DNA of 64,000 nucleotides from Vibrio metoecus. Its GTDB lineage: Bacteria > Pseudomonadota > Gammaproteobacteria > Enterobacterales > Vibrionaceae. The number at the start of each line of letters is the position of its first letter. The stretch's first letter is position 1. Shown piece after piece: positions 9,596 to 19,564 of the stretch. Where the stretch lies: positions 310,001 to 374,000 of the forward strand of contig NZ_CP035686.1 of NCBI RefSeq assembly GCF_009665255.1, written 5' to 3'. Both the position numbers and the translations under genes were made by a program. Below the pieces are notes generated by a model, which ran no database searches, had not been told where the DNA came from, and worked only from the letters and a program-made list of their open reading frames with translations.

Positions 9596-11083
9596 ATGAA
9601 CACGCAGACAGCGCTCTCCGAACTGATCGCTCCTTGGCTAGAGTTGACTGACCCTAAGTTGGCGTCTCTGGTCATTACTCATTTAGAACTGGATAGCCGC
9701 CAGATTAAGAGCGGTGATACCTTTGTTGCCATTCAAGGCCATGCGGTCGATGGTCGCCAATTTATTGATAAAGCCATCGCACAAGGTGCTAATGCCGTGC
9801 TGGCAGAAGCGGATGCTCACCACGCTCATGGGCAGGTTGAGTACCGTGAAGCAGTACCTGTGATGTATTTGAGCGAGCTTGATCAGCATTTGTCGGAAAT
9901 GGCAGGACGTCTGTATGGCGGCCACCATAATCAACTGATTGGCGTAACGGGTACCAATGGTAAAACGACCATCACACAACTGATTGCTCAGTGGCTAGAA
10001 TTGCTAGGCCATAAGGCAGCAGTGATGGGTACCACGGGGAACGGTTTTTTAAATGCGCTTGAACCTGCGGCCAATACCACAGGCAATGCGTTGCAAATTC
10101 AAGCCACACTGAGCGATTTAGCTGAACGCGGCGCGCAATATACGGCGCTGGAAACCTCGTCTCATGGTTTAGTGCAAGGGCGAGTGAAAAAGCTCCATTT
10201 TGTGGCCGGTGTCTTTTCCAATTTGAGTCGTGACCATTTGGATTATCACGGCACGATGGAGGCCTACGCGGCTGCGAAACTCTCCCTATTTAGCGAGCAT
10301 GCCTGCCAAAACGCGATTATTAATGTCGATGATGCGGTCGGCGCGCAATGGGTCAAACAGCTGCCGCAGGCGATCGGGGTTTCCTTGGTCGCGAAACCGG
10401 ATACGGCGCAAGCCATTTGGGCGCGTCAAGTGGCATACGCCGAAAGCGGCATCACGCTGGATTTTGACAGCTCATGGGGTGAAGGCGAACTGCACGCGCC
10501 ACTTATTGGCGAGTTTAACGCCTGTAACTTATTGCTCGCATTCGCAACCTTGCTCAGCTTGGGTTTTGAGAAAAGTGCACTGCTCGCCACTGCGCCAAAG
10601 CTGCGTCCAGTATTAGGGCGAATGGAGCTGTTCCAACGTGAGCACAAAGCCAAAATAGTGGTCGATTATGCACACACACCTGATGCATTAGAAAAAGCGT
10701 TGCGCGCGTTACGTGTGCATTGTGTTGGTCAGTTGTGGGCGATTGTGGGTTGTGGTGGCGATCGCGACCGTGGTAAGCGCCCGATGATGGCCGCGATTGC
10801 CGAGCAGTTTGCTGATCGGGTGATCCTGACCGATGACAATCCGCGCAGTGAATCGCCGCAAGCGATTGTGGCGGATATGGTGGCAGGACTGATTCACCCT
10901 GCACGCGCTCATATCGAACATCAACGTTTTCAAGCCGCGAGTTATGCGCTCCAACATGCAGGAGCGCAAGATATCATCCTGCTCGCGGGCAAAGGACATG
11001 AAGATTATCAGGTGCTGGCCAACGAAACGATTCACTACTCGGATCGGGAAACCGCCCAACAGTTACTGGAGTTACACCCATGA
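9596..11083 (+). CDS. murE: UDP-MurNAc-tripeptide synthetase (meso-DAP adding)
   Basis: MurE adds meso-diaminopimelate as the third residue of the peptidoglycan stem peptide in the cytoplasm, using ATP. The 495-residue length is normal. The ATP-binding P-loop GTNGKTT sits near residues 118-124. The motif DNPR (414-417) is the known selector for meso-diaminopimelate rather than lysine, so the cell wall should be of the DAP type, as expected for a Gram-negative. A stretch GEHA-like Mur ligase core (DYAHTPDALEKAL) lies near residue 356. The stop overlaps the murF start by four bases. Confidence 0.96.
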   Translation: MNTQTALSELIAPWLELTDPKLASLVITHLELDSRQIKSGDTFVAIQGHAVDGRQFIDKAIAQGANAVLAEADAHHAHGQVEYREAVPVMYLSELDQHLSEMAGRLYGGHHNQLIGVTGTNGKTTITQLIAQWLELLGHKAAVMGTTGNGFLNALEPAANTTGNALQIQATLSDLAERGAQYTALETSSHGLVQGRVKKLHFVAGVFSNLSRDHLDYHGTMEAYAAAKLSLFSEHACQNAIINVDDAVGAQWVKQLPQAIGVSLVAKPDTAQAIWARQVAYAESGITLDFDSSWGEGELHAPLIGEFNACNLLLAFATLLSLGFEKSALLATAPKLRPVLGRMELFQREHKAKIVVDYAHTPDALEKALRALRVHCVGQLWAIVGCGGDRDRGKRPMMAAIAEQFADRVILTDDNPRSESPQAIVADMVAGLIHPARAHIEHQRFQAASYALQHAGAQDIILLAGKGHEDYQVLANETIHYSDRETAQQLLELHP

Positions 11084-12441
11084 TCCGCGTAATGCTTTCA
11101 CAGCTTTGTTCGGTATTGAATGCTCGCTTAATCGGCGCCGATCGCGCGATCAGCGCCGTATCGACGGACAGTCGTACTATTCCCGCCGAAGCGCTGTTTG
11201 TTGCCTTGGTCGGTGAGCGTTTTGATGCGCACGATTTTGCTTCTCAAGCGGTAACCGGTGGCGCAGTGGCGCTGTTGGTTGAGCGTGAGCTCGATGCAGA
11301 CTGTTCACAACTGGTTGTTGCCGATACCAAACAAGCCTTAGGTCAACTGGGGGCTTGGGTACATGCTCAGTGCCAAACACCCACTGTGGCGATCACCGGA
11401 AGTTGTGGCAAAACCACGGTAAAAGAGATGGTGGCGAGCATTTTAAGCCAAAAAGGCCAAGTGCTGTATACCCAAGGGAACTTCAATAACGACATCGGCG
11501 TTCCACTGACTTTGCTGCGTTCAACCGTCGAAGATGATTATGCGGTGATTGAGCTCGGTGCCAATCATATTGGTGAGATTGCCTACACCACGGCTTTGGT
11601 TAAACCGGATGTGGCGTTAGTCAATAACGTGGCCGCCGCGCACTTGGAAGGTTTTGGTTCGATTGAAGGTGTTAAACGTGCCAAAGGCGAAATTTACCAA
11701 GGCTTACGCGAAGGTGCGGTCGCGATTGTGAACCTAGATAGTAATGGTGGCGAGCACTGGAAAACAGTTCTGGCTGACAAAACCGTGAAAACATTTTCCG
11801 CGACCGATCACAATGCTGACTTTTATCCACGCGATGTGCGGTTAAATGCGCTCGGTGTGGCTAGTTTTACTTTGGTAATGCCAATCGGTGAAGTGGACGT
11901 TGAGTTGGGTATTATTGGTCAACACAACGTAGCCAATGCTTTGGCGGCGGCGGCGTTATCACTGGAAATGGGCGCAAGCTTGGCGGAAATTGCTCACGGT
12001 TTGGCGCATTTATCCAAAGTGAAAGGCCGAGTTGATCTGACTCACCTGCGTGACGATATCACTCTGATTGATGACAGCTACAACGCCAGTGTGCCGGCCA
12101 TGAAAGCCGCAGTGGACCTGTTGGGCAGCTTTTCAGCAGTACGTTGGTTAATTTTGGGCAATATGGCGGAGTTAGGTGATGAAAGCCTTGCACTTCACCA
12201 ACAAGTCGGTGAACATGCTGCACCATTCAGTTTTGAGTTTGTCCTGACGTATGGCAAGGACGCAAAAGTGATCAGCGACCTTTGCCAAGGGCATCACTTT
12301 GCTACCCATCAGGACATGATGACATTTATTGAGCAGCACATAGAACAACAACAGGGTCGCGCTCAAGTATTGTTGGTGAAAGGTGCCAACAGTGCAGGGA
12401 TGAGTAAGATTGCGGCTGCTCTCAAGGAGAAATTTGCATGA
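11080..12441 (+). CDS. murF: UDP-MurNAc-tripeptide D-alanyl-D-alanine ligase
   Basis: MurF completes the UDP-MurNAc-pentapeptide by adding the D-Ala-D-Ala dipeptide. The 453-residue protein has the Mur ligase P-loop as TGSCGKTT (about 106-113), the lysine-containing motif ELGANHIGEI near 159-168 and the DDSYNA motif near residues 331-336. The dipeptide it uses is made by a D-Ala-D-Ala ligase; no ddl gene occurs in this window although the cluster of E. coli has one. The gene is coupled to murE upstream and mraY downstream by 4-base overlaps. Confidence 0.95.
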   Translation: MIRVMLSQLCSVLNARLIGADRAISAVSTDSRTIPAEALFVALVGERFDAHDFASQAVTGGAVALLVERELDADCSQLVVADTKQALGQLGAWVHAQCQTPTVAITGSCGKTTVKEMVASILSQKGQVLYTQGNFNNDIGVPLTLLRSTVEDDYAVIELGANHIGEIAYTTALVKPDVALVNNVAAAHLEGFGSIEGVKRAKGEIYQGLREGAVAIVNLDSNGGEHWKTVLADKTVKTFSATDHNADFYPRDVRLNALGVASFTLVMPIGEVDVELGIIGQHNVANALAAAALSLEMGASLAEIAHGLAHLSKVKGRVDLTHLRDDITLIDDSYNASVPAMKAAVDLLGSFSAVRWLILGNMAELGDESLALHQQVGEHAAPFSFEFVLTYGKDAKVISDLCQGHHFATHQDMMTFIEQHIEQQQGRAQVLLVKGANSAGMSKIAAALKEKFA

Positions 12442-13520
12442 TTATTTGGCTTGCTGAACTGCTCCAGCCATATTTTTCGTTTTTCCGTCTATTCGAATAT
12501 CTCTCATTTCGCGCTATCGTCAGCATCCTGACTGCGCTTGGGATTTCGTTGTGGATGGGGCCACGTATGATCAGACGCTTGCAGATGTTGCAGATCGGCC
12601 AAGTTGTACGTAATGAAGGGCCAGAATCTCACTTTAGTAAACGTGGTACTCCGACCATGGGCGGCGTGATGATCCTCGCCGCCATCACCATTACTGTGCT
12701 GTTGTGGGCCGATCTGACTAACCCTTATGTTTGGGCTGTGCTTGCGGTACTGCTCGGTTACGGTGCGGTTGGTTTTGTGGATGATTACCGCAAAGTGGTA
12801 CGCAAAAATACCGATGGCTTGATCGCGCGTTGGAAATACTTCTGGCAATCTGCGATTGCTTTAGTGGTTGCTTTTGCGCTCTATGCCCATGGTCAAGATA
12901 CCGCGGCAACGCAGCTAGTGGTGCCTTTCTTTAAAGACGTGATGCCACAACTGGGCTTGATGTACATCGTGTTGACCTATTTTGTGATTGTCGGAACCAG
13001 TAACGCGGTGAACTTGACCGATGGTCTAGATGGTTTGGCGATTATGCCGACTGTGTTGGTGTCTGCTGGTTTTGCGGTCATTGCATGGGCAACTGGCAAC
13101 GTTAATTTTGCCAACTATCTGCACATTCCTTATATCCCACATACTTCTGAACTGGTCGTGGTGTGTACCGCGATGGTTGGTGCAGGCTTAGGCTTCTTGT
13201 GGTTTAACACTTACCCTGCTCAAGTGTTTATGGGTGATGTTGGCGCGTTGGCATTAGGTGGTGCGTTAGGCACTATCGCGGTACTGGTTCGCCAAGAGTT
13301 CGTGTTAGTGATCATGGGCGGTGTGTTCGTGATGGAAACCCTATCAGTGATTTTGCAAGTCGGTTCTTACAAGCTGCGTGGACAACGCATCTTCCGTATG
13401 GCACCGATTCACCATCACTACGAATTAAAAGGCTGGCCAGAACCACGCGTGATCGTGCGTTTTTGGATCATCTCTATCGTTTTAGTATTGATTGGCTTAG
13501 CGACACTCAAAGTACGCTAA
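12438..13520 (+). CDS. mraY: Phospho-MurNAc-pentapeptide translocase
   Basis: MraY is an integral membrane enzyme that transfers phospho-MurNAc-pentapeptide to undecaprenyl phosphate and so makes lipid I. The 360-residue protein is rich in hydrophobic segments, about ten by eye. Family motifs are present: FVDDYRKVVRKN with the catalytic aspartates (about 112-123), NLTDGLDGLAI (about 190-200) and MAPIHHHYELKG near the C-terminus. Its start overlaps the murF stop by four bases; murD follows after 23 bases. Confidence 0.96.
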   Translation: MIIWLAELLQPYFSFFRLFEYLSFRAIVSILTALGISLWMGPRMIRRLQMLQIGQVVRNEGPESHFSKRGTPTMGGVMILAAITITVLLWADLTNPYVWAVLAVLLGYGAVGFVDDYRKVVRKNTDGLIARWKYFWQSAIALVVAFALYAHGQDTAATQLVVPFFKDVMPQLGLMYIVLTYFVIVGTSNAVNLTDGLDGLAIMPTVLVSAGFAVIAWATGNVNFANYLHIPYIPHTSELVVVCTAMVGAGLGFLWFNTYPAQVFMGDVGALALGGALGTIAVLVRQEFVLVIMGGVFVMETLSVILQVGSYKLRGQRIFRMAPIHHHYELKGWPEPRVIVRFWIISIVLVLIGLATLKVR

Positions 13521-13543
13521 GTGGATTAAGGATGTAAATTTCA

Positions 13544-14866
13544 ATGGACCGTTGGCAAGGCATACAGCATGTGGTCGTCGTAGGGCTCGGGATTACCGGG
13601 CTCTCTGTCGTTAATTATCTGCGAAAATATCATCCGTCAGTGACTATTCAGGTCATTGATACTCGTGCAACGCCACCGGGGCAAGAGCAGCTTCCAGCTG
13701 AAGTAGCACTGCATTGTGGCGGTTGGAATCTTGAGTGGTTACTCAGTGCCGATTTGGTGGTCACCAATCCGGGCATTGCGTTGGCGACTGCTGAGATTCA
13801 ACAAGTGCTTGCGGCTGGCATTTCCGTGGTCGGTGATATTGAGCTGTTTGCATGGCATGTGGATAAGCCCGTCATCGCAATCACTGGCTCGAATGGCAAA
13901 AGTACCGTAACCGATTTGAGTGGTGTACTGGCCAAGGCAGCAGGAGTGAAAGCCGCGGTAGGTGGCAACATTGGTGTGCCTGCACTGGATTTGATTTCTC
14001 CAGAAGTTGAACTGTATGTGCTTGAGCTATCGAGTTTCCAACTTGAAACCACCTCTAGCTTAAAACTGAAAGCCGCTGCGTTTCTCAATCTGTCTGAAGA
14101 TCACATGGATCGCTATCAGGGGATGGAGGACTACCGCCAAGCCAAACTGCGCATTTTCGATCATGCCGAAACCGCAGTGGTGAATGCCGATGATGTGCAG
14201 ACGTTTCCTGATCATGCGGCGCATCTGCAAGTGGTGACGTTTGGTGTTGAGCAAGCTGCACAATTTAGCGTAGCGGAACATCAAGGTCGTGAATATCTCT
14301 TTGCACGCGATGAAGCCGTGATGGCGTGTGCTGAGCTGAGTTTGGTTGGCCGTCATAACGTGGCAAACGTACTGACTGTGTTGGCTTTGCTTGATTCAGC
14401 AGGAGTAAGCAGCCGTTTAGCTTTGGATGCACTGAAGTCTTACACGGGTTTGACACACCGCTGCCAAGTGGTTGCCGATAATCACGGTATTAAATGGGTC
14501 AATGATTCTAAAGCGACCAACGTAGCAAGTACGCAGGCGGCTCTGTCAGGTCTTAAAATCGAAGGGCAACTCTATTTACTGGTCGGTGGGGTTGGTAAAG
14601 GTGCTGATTTCTCACCACTTGCTCCGATCTTGGCGACATTGCCTGTGCAGTTGTGCTGTTTTGGTGTGGATGGTGACAAGTTTATGTCGCTGCACCCTTC
14701 AGCTCGTTTTTATGACTCGATGGAGAGCATTATTCGCTCGATTCGTCCACAGTTGAAAAGCGGCGATATGGTTCTGCTTTCTCCTGCTTGTGCGAGCTTT
14801 GATCAATTCAAAAATTTTATGGCGCGTGGGGATATTTTTGCCCAACTCGCTCGGCAATACGCCTAA
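13544..14866 (+). CDS. murD: UDP-MurNAc-L-alanine:D-glutamate ligase
   Basis: MurD adds D-glutamate to UDP-MurNAc-L-alanine in the cytoplasm. The 440-residue protein opens with a Rossmann-type N-terminal domain (VVVGLGITGLSVVNYL), followed by the P-loop TGSNGKST (about 113-120) and the ligase motif LSEDHMDRY. The C-terminal part has the motif NDSKATNVAST. Size and order in the cluster match E. coli, where murD lies between mraY and ftsW. Confidence 0.95.
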   Translation: MDRWQGIQHVVVVGLGITGLSVVNYLRKYHPSVTIQVIDTRATPPGQEQLPAEVALHCGGWNLEWLLSADLVVTNPGIALATAEIQQVLAAGISVVGDIELFAWHVDKPVIAITGSNGKSTVTDLSGVLAKAAGVKAAVGGNIGVPALDLISPEVELYVLELSSFQLETTSSLKLKAAAFLNLSEDHMDRYQGMEDYRQAKLRIFDHAETAVVNADDVQTFPDHAAHLQVVTFGVEQAAQFSVAEHQGREYLFARDEAVMACAELSLVGRHNVANVLTVLALLDSAGVSSRLALDALKSYTGLTHRCQVVADNHGIKWVNDSKATNVASTQAALSGLKIEGQLYLLVGGVGKGADFSPLAPILATLPVQLCCFGVDGDKFMSLHPSARFYDSMESIIRSIRPQLKSGDMVLLSPACASFDQFKNFMARGDIFAQLARQYA

Positions 14867-14882
14867 CAACAGGTAGTTCAGC

Positions 14883-16079
14883 TTGTTTTTATCCAGACCT
14901 TTTACAAAACTTCGCCACTGGCTGAGCTCGGCTTCGCCAGAGGCTCTGTTTGACCGCCAATTGGTCTGGATTGCGTTTGGCTTGATGCTGATTGGTCTCG
15001 TAATGGTGACATCTGCTTCTTTTCCAATCAGCTCTCGCCTGACTGATCAACCTTTCCACTTTATGTTCCGTCACGCCATCTTTCTACTATTGGCTCTTGT
15101 CACCTCCAGTTTGGTACTGCAGGTTCCGTTAGAGCGTTGGATGAAATACAGCTCACTGCTACTCGGGATCTCCTTTTTTTTGTTGGTTGTGGTGCTGGTA
15201 GCGGGTAAATCGGTGAACGGTGCATCACGTTGGATCCCGTTAGGGTTGTTTAACCTTCAACCTGCGGAAGTGGCCAAGCTGTCACTATTTATTTTCATGT
15301 CTGGTTATTTGGTGCGCAAACATGACGAAGTTCGTCAGACGTTTTTTGGCGGATTTTTAAAACCGATCATGGTGTTTGGTACGCTCGCCGTATTGCTGCT
15401 TGGGCAGCCAGACTTGGGAACGGTGATCGTAATGTTGGTCACGCTGTTTGGCATGTTGTTTATCGCAGGTGCGAAACTCTCCCAGTTTTTGGCATTAATG
15501 GTCGCAGGCGTACTGGCGGTGGTCGCCTTGATTGCTGCAGAACCCTATCGTATTCGTCGTGTGACTTCCTTTCTTGACCCATGGGAAGATCCGTTCGGCA
15601 GTGGCTATCAGCTCACTCAATCTTTGATGGCGTTTGGCCGTGGTGAATGGTTTGGGCAAGGCTTGGGCAATTCGATTCAAAAGCTCGAATACTTACCCGA
15701 AGCGCACACCGACTTTGTGTTTGCCGTATTGGCCGAAGAACTCGGTTTTGTTGGCGTGGTATTAGTGCTGGTGTTGATTTTTAGCTTGGTACTGAAAGCC
15801 ATTTTTATTGGTAAGAAAGCCTTCCAACATGATCAGCAGTTTGGCGGTTATCTCGCGTTTGGTATTGGTATTTGGTTTGCTTTCCAAACCTTGGTTAACG
15901 TTGGTGCAGCGGCAGGTATGGTTCCGACTAAAGGTCTAACGCTACCGCTGATCAGTTACGGTGGTTCTAGTTTAATTATTATGTCAGTGGCGGTGTCGAT
16001 TTTACTGCGTATCGATCATGAATGCCGTTTAGCGGATCGCCACACACCAGAAGAAATCACAGTTGATGAACAAGAATAA
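14883..16079 (+). CDS. ftsW: Septal peptidoglycan glycosyltransferase FtsW
   Basis: FtsW is the SEDS-family polymerase that builds glycan strands at the septum with FtsI. The 398-residue protein has about ten membrane segments. SEDS signatures are visible: NGASRWIPLG with the LQPAEVAKL stretch, GQPDLGT, and PTKGLTLPLISYGGSS near the end. The start is a TTG codon: an in-frame stop (TAG, 14874-14876) closes the frame just upstream and the next ATG lies inside the first membrane segment. A CAGG element stands 8 to 11 bases before it. The 3' end overlaps murG. Confidence 0.94.
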   Translation: MFLSRPFTKLRHWLSSASPEALFDRQLVWIAFGLMLIGLVMVTSASFPISSRLTDQPFHFMFRHAIFLLLALVTSSLVLQVPLERWMKYSSLLLGISFFLLVVVLVAGKSVNGASRWIPLGLFNLQPAEVAKLSLFIFMSGYLVRKHDEVRQTFFGGFLKPIMVFGTLAVLLLGQPDLGTVIVMLVTLFGMLFIAGAKLSQFLALMVAGVLAVVALIAAEPYRIRRVTSFLDPWEDPFGSGYQLTQSLMAFGRGEWFGQGLGNSIQKLEYLPEAHTDFVFAVLAEELGFVGVVLVLVLIFSLVLKAIFIGKKAFQHDQQFGGYLAFGIGIWFAFQTLVNVGAAAGMVPTKGLTLPLISYGGSSLIIMSVAVSILLRIDHECRLADRHTPEEITVDEQE

Positions 16080-17127
16080 AAAATTAATGGTGATGGCCGG
16101 AGGTACTGGCGGTCACGTGTTTCCCGGTTTAGCCGTGGCGAAACAACTACAGCAACAAGGCTGGCAAATTCGTTGGTTGGGAACGGCTGACCGAATGGAA
16201 GCGGACTTGGTTCCTAAACACGGCATTGAGATTGACTTTATTCAGGTCAAAGGGCTGCGTGGTCAAGGATTTATGCGTTTGCTCAAAGCGCCGTTCCAAA
16301 TTGTGAATGCGATTTTGCAAGCGCGCCGCCATTTACTGGCTTATCAGCCTGATGCGGTACTCGGTATGGGCGGCTATGTGAGTGGTCCTGGTGGTATTGC
16401 CGCTTGGCTACTGGGTATTCCCGTGGTGCTGCATGAACAAAATGCCGTTGCGGGTTTAACCAATCAATGGTTGGCAAAAATTGCTCGCCGTGTGTTTCAA
16501 GCGTTCCCAGGAGCATTCACTGACGCGCCTGTAGTGGGTAACCCAGTACGTCAAGATGTGGTGCAACTTGACGAGCCAGAGCAACGTTTTGCGCAGCGTA
16601 GTGGTGCGATCCGAATTTTGGTGATGGGCGGTAGCCAAGGCGCTCGCATTTTGAATCAAACTATGCCAGCGGTAATGGCAGCGCTAGGTGAGGGGTATGA
16701 AATCCGTCATCAAGCAGGAAAAAACAGCCAACAAGAAGTCGCAGAGGCTTATGCGGCAGCTGATGTTGTGGACGCACAAGTTACCGAATTTATCGACGAT
16801 GTGGCAGAGGCCTATAGCTGGGCGGACTTACTGATTTGTCGTTCAGGTGCATTGACGGTTTCTGAAGTGTCGGCAGCGGGAGTCGGTGCAATTTTTATCC
16901 CTTTCATGCATAAAGATCGCCAGCAAGCACTCAACGCTGATCATTTAGTGGCCTGTGGAGCCGCCAAAATGATTGAACAGCCCGATTTGAGCGTGGAAAA
17001 GCTCGCTCAAATGGTACGCCAACTCGATCGAACACAATTATTGTCTATGGCACAGCAGGCGCGCCAAGCTGCCAAATTAGATGCTGACAAGGTGGTGGCG
17101 CAAGCGATCATCGCCATTACAGAATAA
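16066..17127 (+). CDS. murG: Lipid II synthase (GlcNAc transferase)
   Basis: MurG transfers GlcNAc from UDP-GlcNAc to lipid I on the inner membrane face, giving lipid II. The glycine-rich loop GGTGGH is at residues 12-17, followed by GMGGYVSGPGG and the donor-site region SGALTVSEVSAAG. The length of 353 residues is normal. I take the ATG at 16066 as the start; a TTG one codon earlier is possible but less likely. The reading frame overlaps the last 14 bases of ftsW, so translation is probably coupled. Confidence 0.95.
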   Translation: MNKNKKLMVMAGGTGGHVFPGLAVAKQLQQQGWQIRWLGTADRMEADLVPKHGIEIDFIQVKGLRGQGFMRLLKAPFQIVNAILQARRHLLAYQPDAVLGMGGYVSGPGGIAAWLLGIPVVLHEQNAVAGLTNQWLAKIARRVFQAFPGAFTDAPVVGNPVRQDVVQLDEPEQRFAQRSGAIRILVMGGSQGARILNQTMPAVMAALGEGYEIRHQAGKNSQQEVAEAYAAADVVDAQVTEFIDDVAEAYSWADLLICRSGALTVSEVSAAGVGAIFIPFMHKDRQQALNADHLVACGAAKMIEQPDLSVEKLAQMVRQLDRTQLLSMAQQARQAAKLDADKVVAQAIIAITE

Positions 17128-17140
17128 CGAGAACAGAATT

Positions 17141-18601
17141 ATGACGATTAAACACACTCAAGATCTTGCCCAAATTCGCGCTATGGTGCCGGAGATGCGC
17201 CGTGTTAAAGCGATCCACTTTATTGGTATCGGTGGGGCAGGAATGAGCGGGATTGCCGAAGTGCTGCTCAACGAAGGCTACCAAATTTCAGGTTCCGACT
17301 TAGCGGCAAATCCAGTCACTGAGCGATTAGCGGAAAAAGGTGCGACGATTTTTATTGGCCATGAAGCGCAGAATATCGAACGTGCCAGCGTAGTGGTGGT
17401 TTCCACCGCCATCAATGAACAGAATCCTGAAATCCAAGCTGCACGTGAAAAGCGCATCCCGATTGTACGCCGCGCCGAAATGCTGGCTGAACTGATGCGT
17501 TTTCGTCACGGTATCGCAGTCGCCGGAACCCATGGCAAAACCACTACCACGGCACTGGTGACACAGATTTATTCTGAAGCGGGATTGGATCCTACCTTTG
17601 TGAATGGCGGTTTGGTAAAAAGTGCTGGCACCAATGCGCGCTTAGGTTCTAGCCGTATTTTGATCGCTGAAGCAGATGAGAGTGATGCGTCATTCCTGCA
17701 TCTGCAACCTATGGTGACCATTGTCACCAATATCGAAGCCGATCATATGGATACTTACGGCGGCGATTTTGAAAACCTTAAACAGACCTTTATCGACTTT
17801 CTGCATAACCTGCCTTTTTACGGCCAAGCGATTTTGTGTATTGATGATCCGGTGATTCGTGAGCTTATTCCGCGTGTTAGCCGCCAAGTGATCACTTATG
17901 GATTCTCAGAAGATGCCGACGTGCGTATTGAAAATTACCGCCAGAATGGTCAGCAGGGCCAATTTACCGTGGTACGTAAAGGCAAAGCGAATTTAGATAT
18001 CACATTGAATATTCCTGGGCGTCATAATGCACTTAATGCATCAGCGGCTATTGCGGTTGCGACCGAAGATGACATCAGCGATGAAGCGATTTTACGTGCT
18101 ATGGCCAATACCCAAGGCACTGGCCGTCGTTTTGATCATCTAGGTGAGTTTGAAACTGGCAATGGAGTGGCAATGCTGGTGGATGATTACGGTCACCACC
18201 CAACCGAAGTGGATGTGACGATTAAAGCGGCGCGTAATGGCTGGGCTGAAAAACGTTTAGTGATGATTTTCCAGCCGCATCGTTACACTCGAACGCGCGA
18301 TCTGTATGATGATTTTGCCAACGTACTTGAGCAAGTCGATGTGCTGATCATGCTGGATGTCTATTCAGCCGGTGAAAAACCAATTGCTGGTGCTGATGGG
18401 CGATCCTTGTGTCGTACAATTCGTAGCCGAGGCAAAATTGACCCGATCTTTGTGCCGGATAGCCAAACTTTACCTGCTGTACTTGCCAATATCTTGCAAG
18501 AGGGTGACTTAGTATTGACGCAAGGTGCCGGTGATGTCGGGAAAGTAGCAAGACATTTAGCGGCGCTTGAGCTCAATATTGCGAACATGCAGCAGATATA
18601 A
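17141..18601 (+). CDS. murC: UDP-MurNAc:L-alanine ligase
   Basis: MurC adds the first residue, L-alanine, to UDP-MurNAc. The 486-residue protein has the N-terminal nucleotide-sugar motif HFIGIGGAGMSG, the P-loop GTHGKTTT (about 128-135) and the motif DDYGHHPTEV. The frame is open further upstream to 17081, but that part lies within murG and lacks family sequence; the ATG at 17141, 13 bases after the murG stop, gives the usual N-terminus. It ends the first transcriptional block of the cluster: a 180-base gap with a strong promoter follows. Confidence 0.95.
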   Translation: MTIKHTQDLAQIRAMVPEMRRVKAIHFIGIGGAGMSGIAEVLLNEGYQISGSDLAANPVTERLAEKGATIFIGHEAQNIERASVVVVSTAINEQNPEIQAAREKRIPIVRRAEMLAELMRFRHGIAVAGTHGKTTTTALVTQIYSEAGLDPTFVNGGLVKSAGTNARLGSSRILIAEADESDASFLHLQPMVTIVTNIEADHMDTYGGDFENLKQTFIDFLHNLPFYGQAILCIDDPVIRELIPRVSRQVITYGFSEDADVRIENYRQNGQQGQFTVVRKGKANLDITLNIPGRHNALNASAAIAVATEDDISDEAILRAMANTQGTGRRFDHLGEFETGNGVAMLVDDYGHHPTEVDVTIKAARNGWAEKRLVMIFQPHRYTRTRDLYDDFANVLEQVDVLIMLDVYSAGEKPIAGADGRSLCRTIRSRGKIDPIFVPDSQTLPAVLANILQEGDLVLTQGAGDVGKVARHLAALELNIANMQQI

Positions 18602-18781
18602 AGCAAGCTAAAGGTTGTCTCATTGGTGAATTCCTTGGTATCAAGCCCAGATTTCTGATGTTGGGTATTTGATACTTTGGATCACCTCAGTATAATCCGG
18701 AGGTTAAAGTCATTGCTTTTACCTCTATGACGCAACGAAATAGGGAATCAAATTGCCAGTCGTTAACAGGAACACCGGGCT
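18602..18781 (+). promoter_or_regulatory. murC-ftsQ gap with strong promoter for ftsQAZ
   Basis: TTGATA (18669-18674) and a perfect TATAAT (18691-18696) are 16 bases apart, giving a predicted start near 18703. An inverted repeat GTATCAA (18638-18644) / TTGATAC (18669-18675), reinforced by CCCA (18646-18649) / TGGG (18662-18665), overlaps the -35 box and could be an operator or a hairpin of the incoming transcript. In E. coli this interval is filled by ddlB, whose interior carries ftsQA promoters; here no coding sequence remains. Confidence 0.7.
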
Positions 18782-19564
18782 TTGATCAACAAGGTACTTT
18801 TAGAAGGCCGTAGAATCACCCGCTCACCACAAGTGAAACAACATGCCTGTGGTGCGAGTTTTTTTCTGGTGGTGCTATTGCTGATAGGTGGTTTGCTGTA
18901 TTCGACGATCAGTTGGATGTGGGACGAACAACGTCTTCCCCTCTCGAAACTCGTTTTACAGGGTGACTTACAATATGTTTCCTCCCTCGATGTGCAACGA
19001 GTATTAGCGCGCTTGGATCATATCGGGACATTTATGTCGCAAGATATTAATGTTCTGCAAGAGAGTGTGCAGTCGATTCCATGGGTATCACATGCATCGA
19101 TAAGGAAACAGTGGCCAGATACGATTAAAGTCTATTTAACCGAATATCAGGTCGAAGCATTATGGAATGCGAATGCGTTATTAGATAAAAATGGCACAGT
19201 ATTTTACGGTGATATTGCGCAAGTTAAAGGCGAACACGTTAAATTATATGGGCCTGATGGCACTGCGCCGCAAGTATTAAAAGCATGGCGAGATTACAAC
19301 CCGAAATTTGCTCAGCTAGGTTTAAATATCTCTTCATTAGTATTAAATGACCGACGAGCTTGGCAAATTATTCTCGACAATGGTATTCGTCTGGAATTGG
19401 GGAAAGAGTCATTAGAAGAACGAATATCGCGCTTCTTTTTGCTCTACAAACAATTAGGTAATAAAGCTGAACAAATCAGCTATATCGACCTCAGGTATGA
19501 TACTGGAGCCGCGGTGGGTTGGTTCCCTGAACAAGAGTTAACACAAGAGAAAAACGATGACTAA
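18782..19564 (+). CDS. ftsQ: Cell division protein FtsQ
   Basis: FtsQ links the early cytoplasmic divisome to the periplasmic FtsB-FtsL pair. The 260-residue bitopic protein has a basic N-terminal tail, one membrane segment (about residues 25-47), then a POTRA domain (LSKLVLQGDLQYVSSLDVQ onward) and the FtsQ beta domain. The start is TTG: an in-frame stop at 18764-18766 leaves no ATG upstream, and AGGA (18768-18771) stands 10 bases before it. The gene overlaps ftsA by eight bases. Confidence 0.92.
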   Translation: MINKVLLEGRRITRSPQVKQHACGASFFLVVLLLIGGLLYSTISWMWDEQRLPLSKLVLQGDLQYVSSLDVQRVLARLDHIGTFMSQDINVLQESVQSIPWVSHASIRKQWPDTIKVYLTEYQVEALWNANALLDKNGTVFYGDIAQVKGEHVKLYGPDGTAPQVLKAWRDYNPKFAQLGLNISSLVLNDRRAWQIILDNGIRLELGKESLEERISRFFLLYKQLGNKAEQISYIDLRYDTGAAVGWFPEQELTQEKNDD

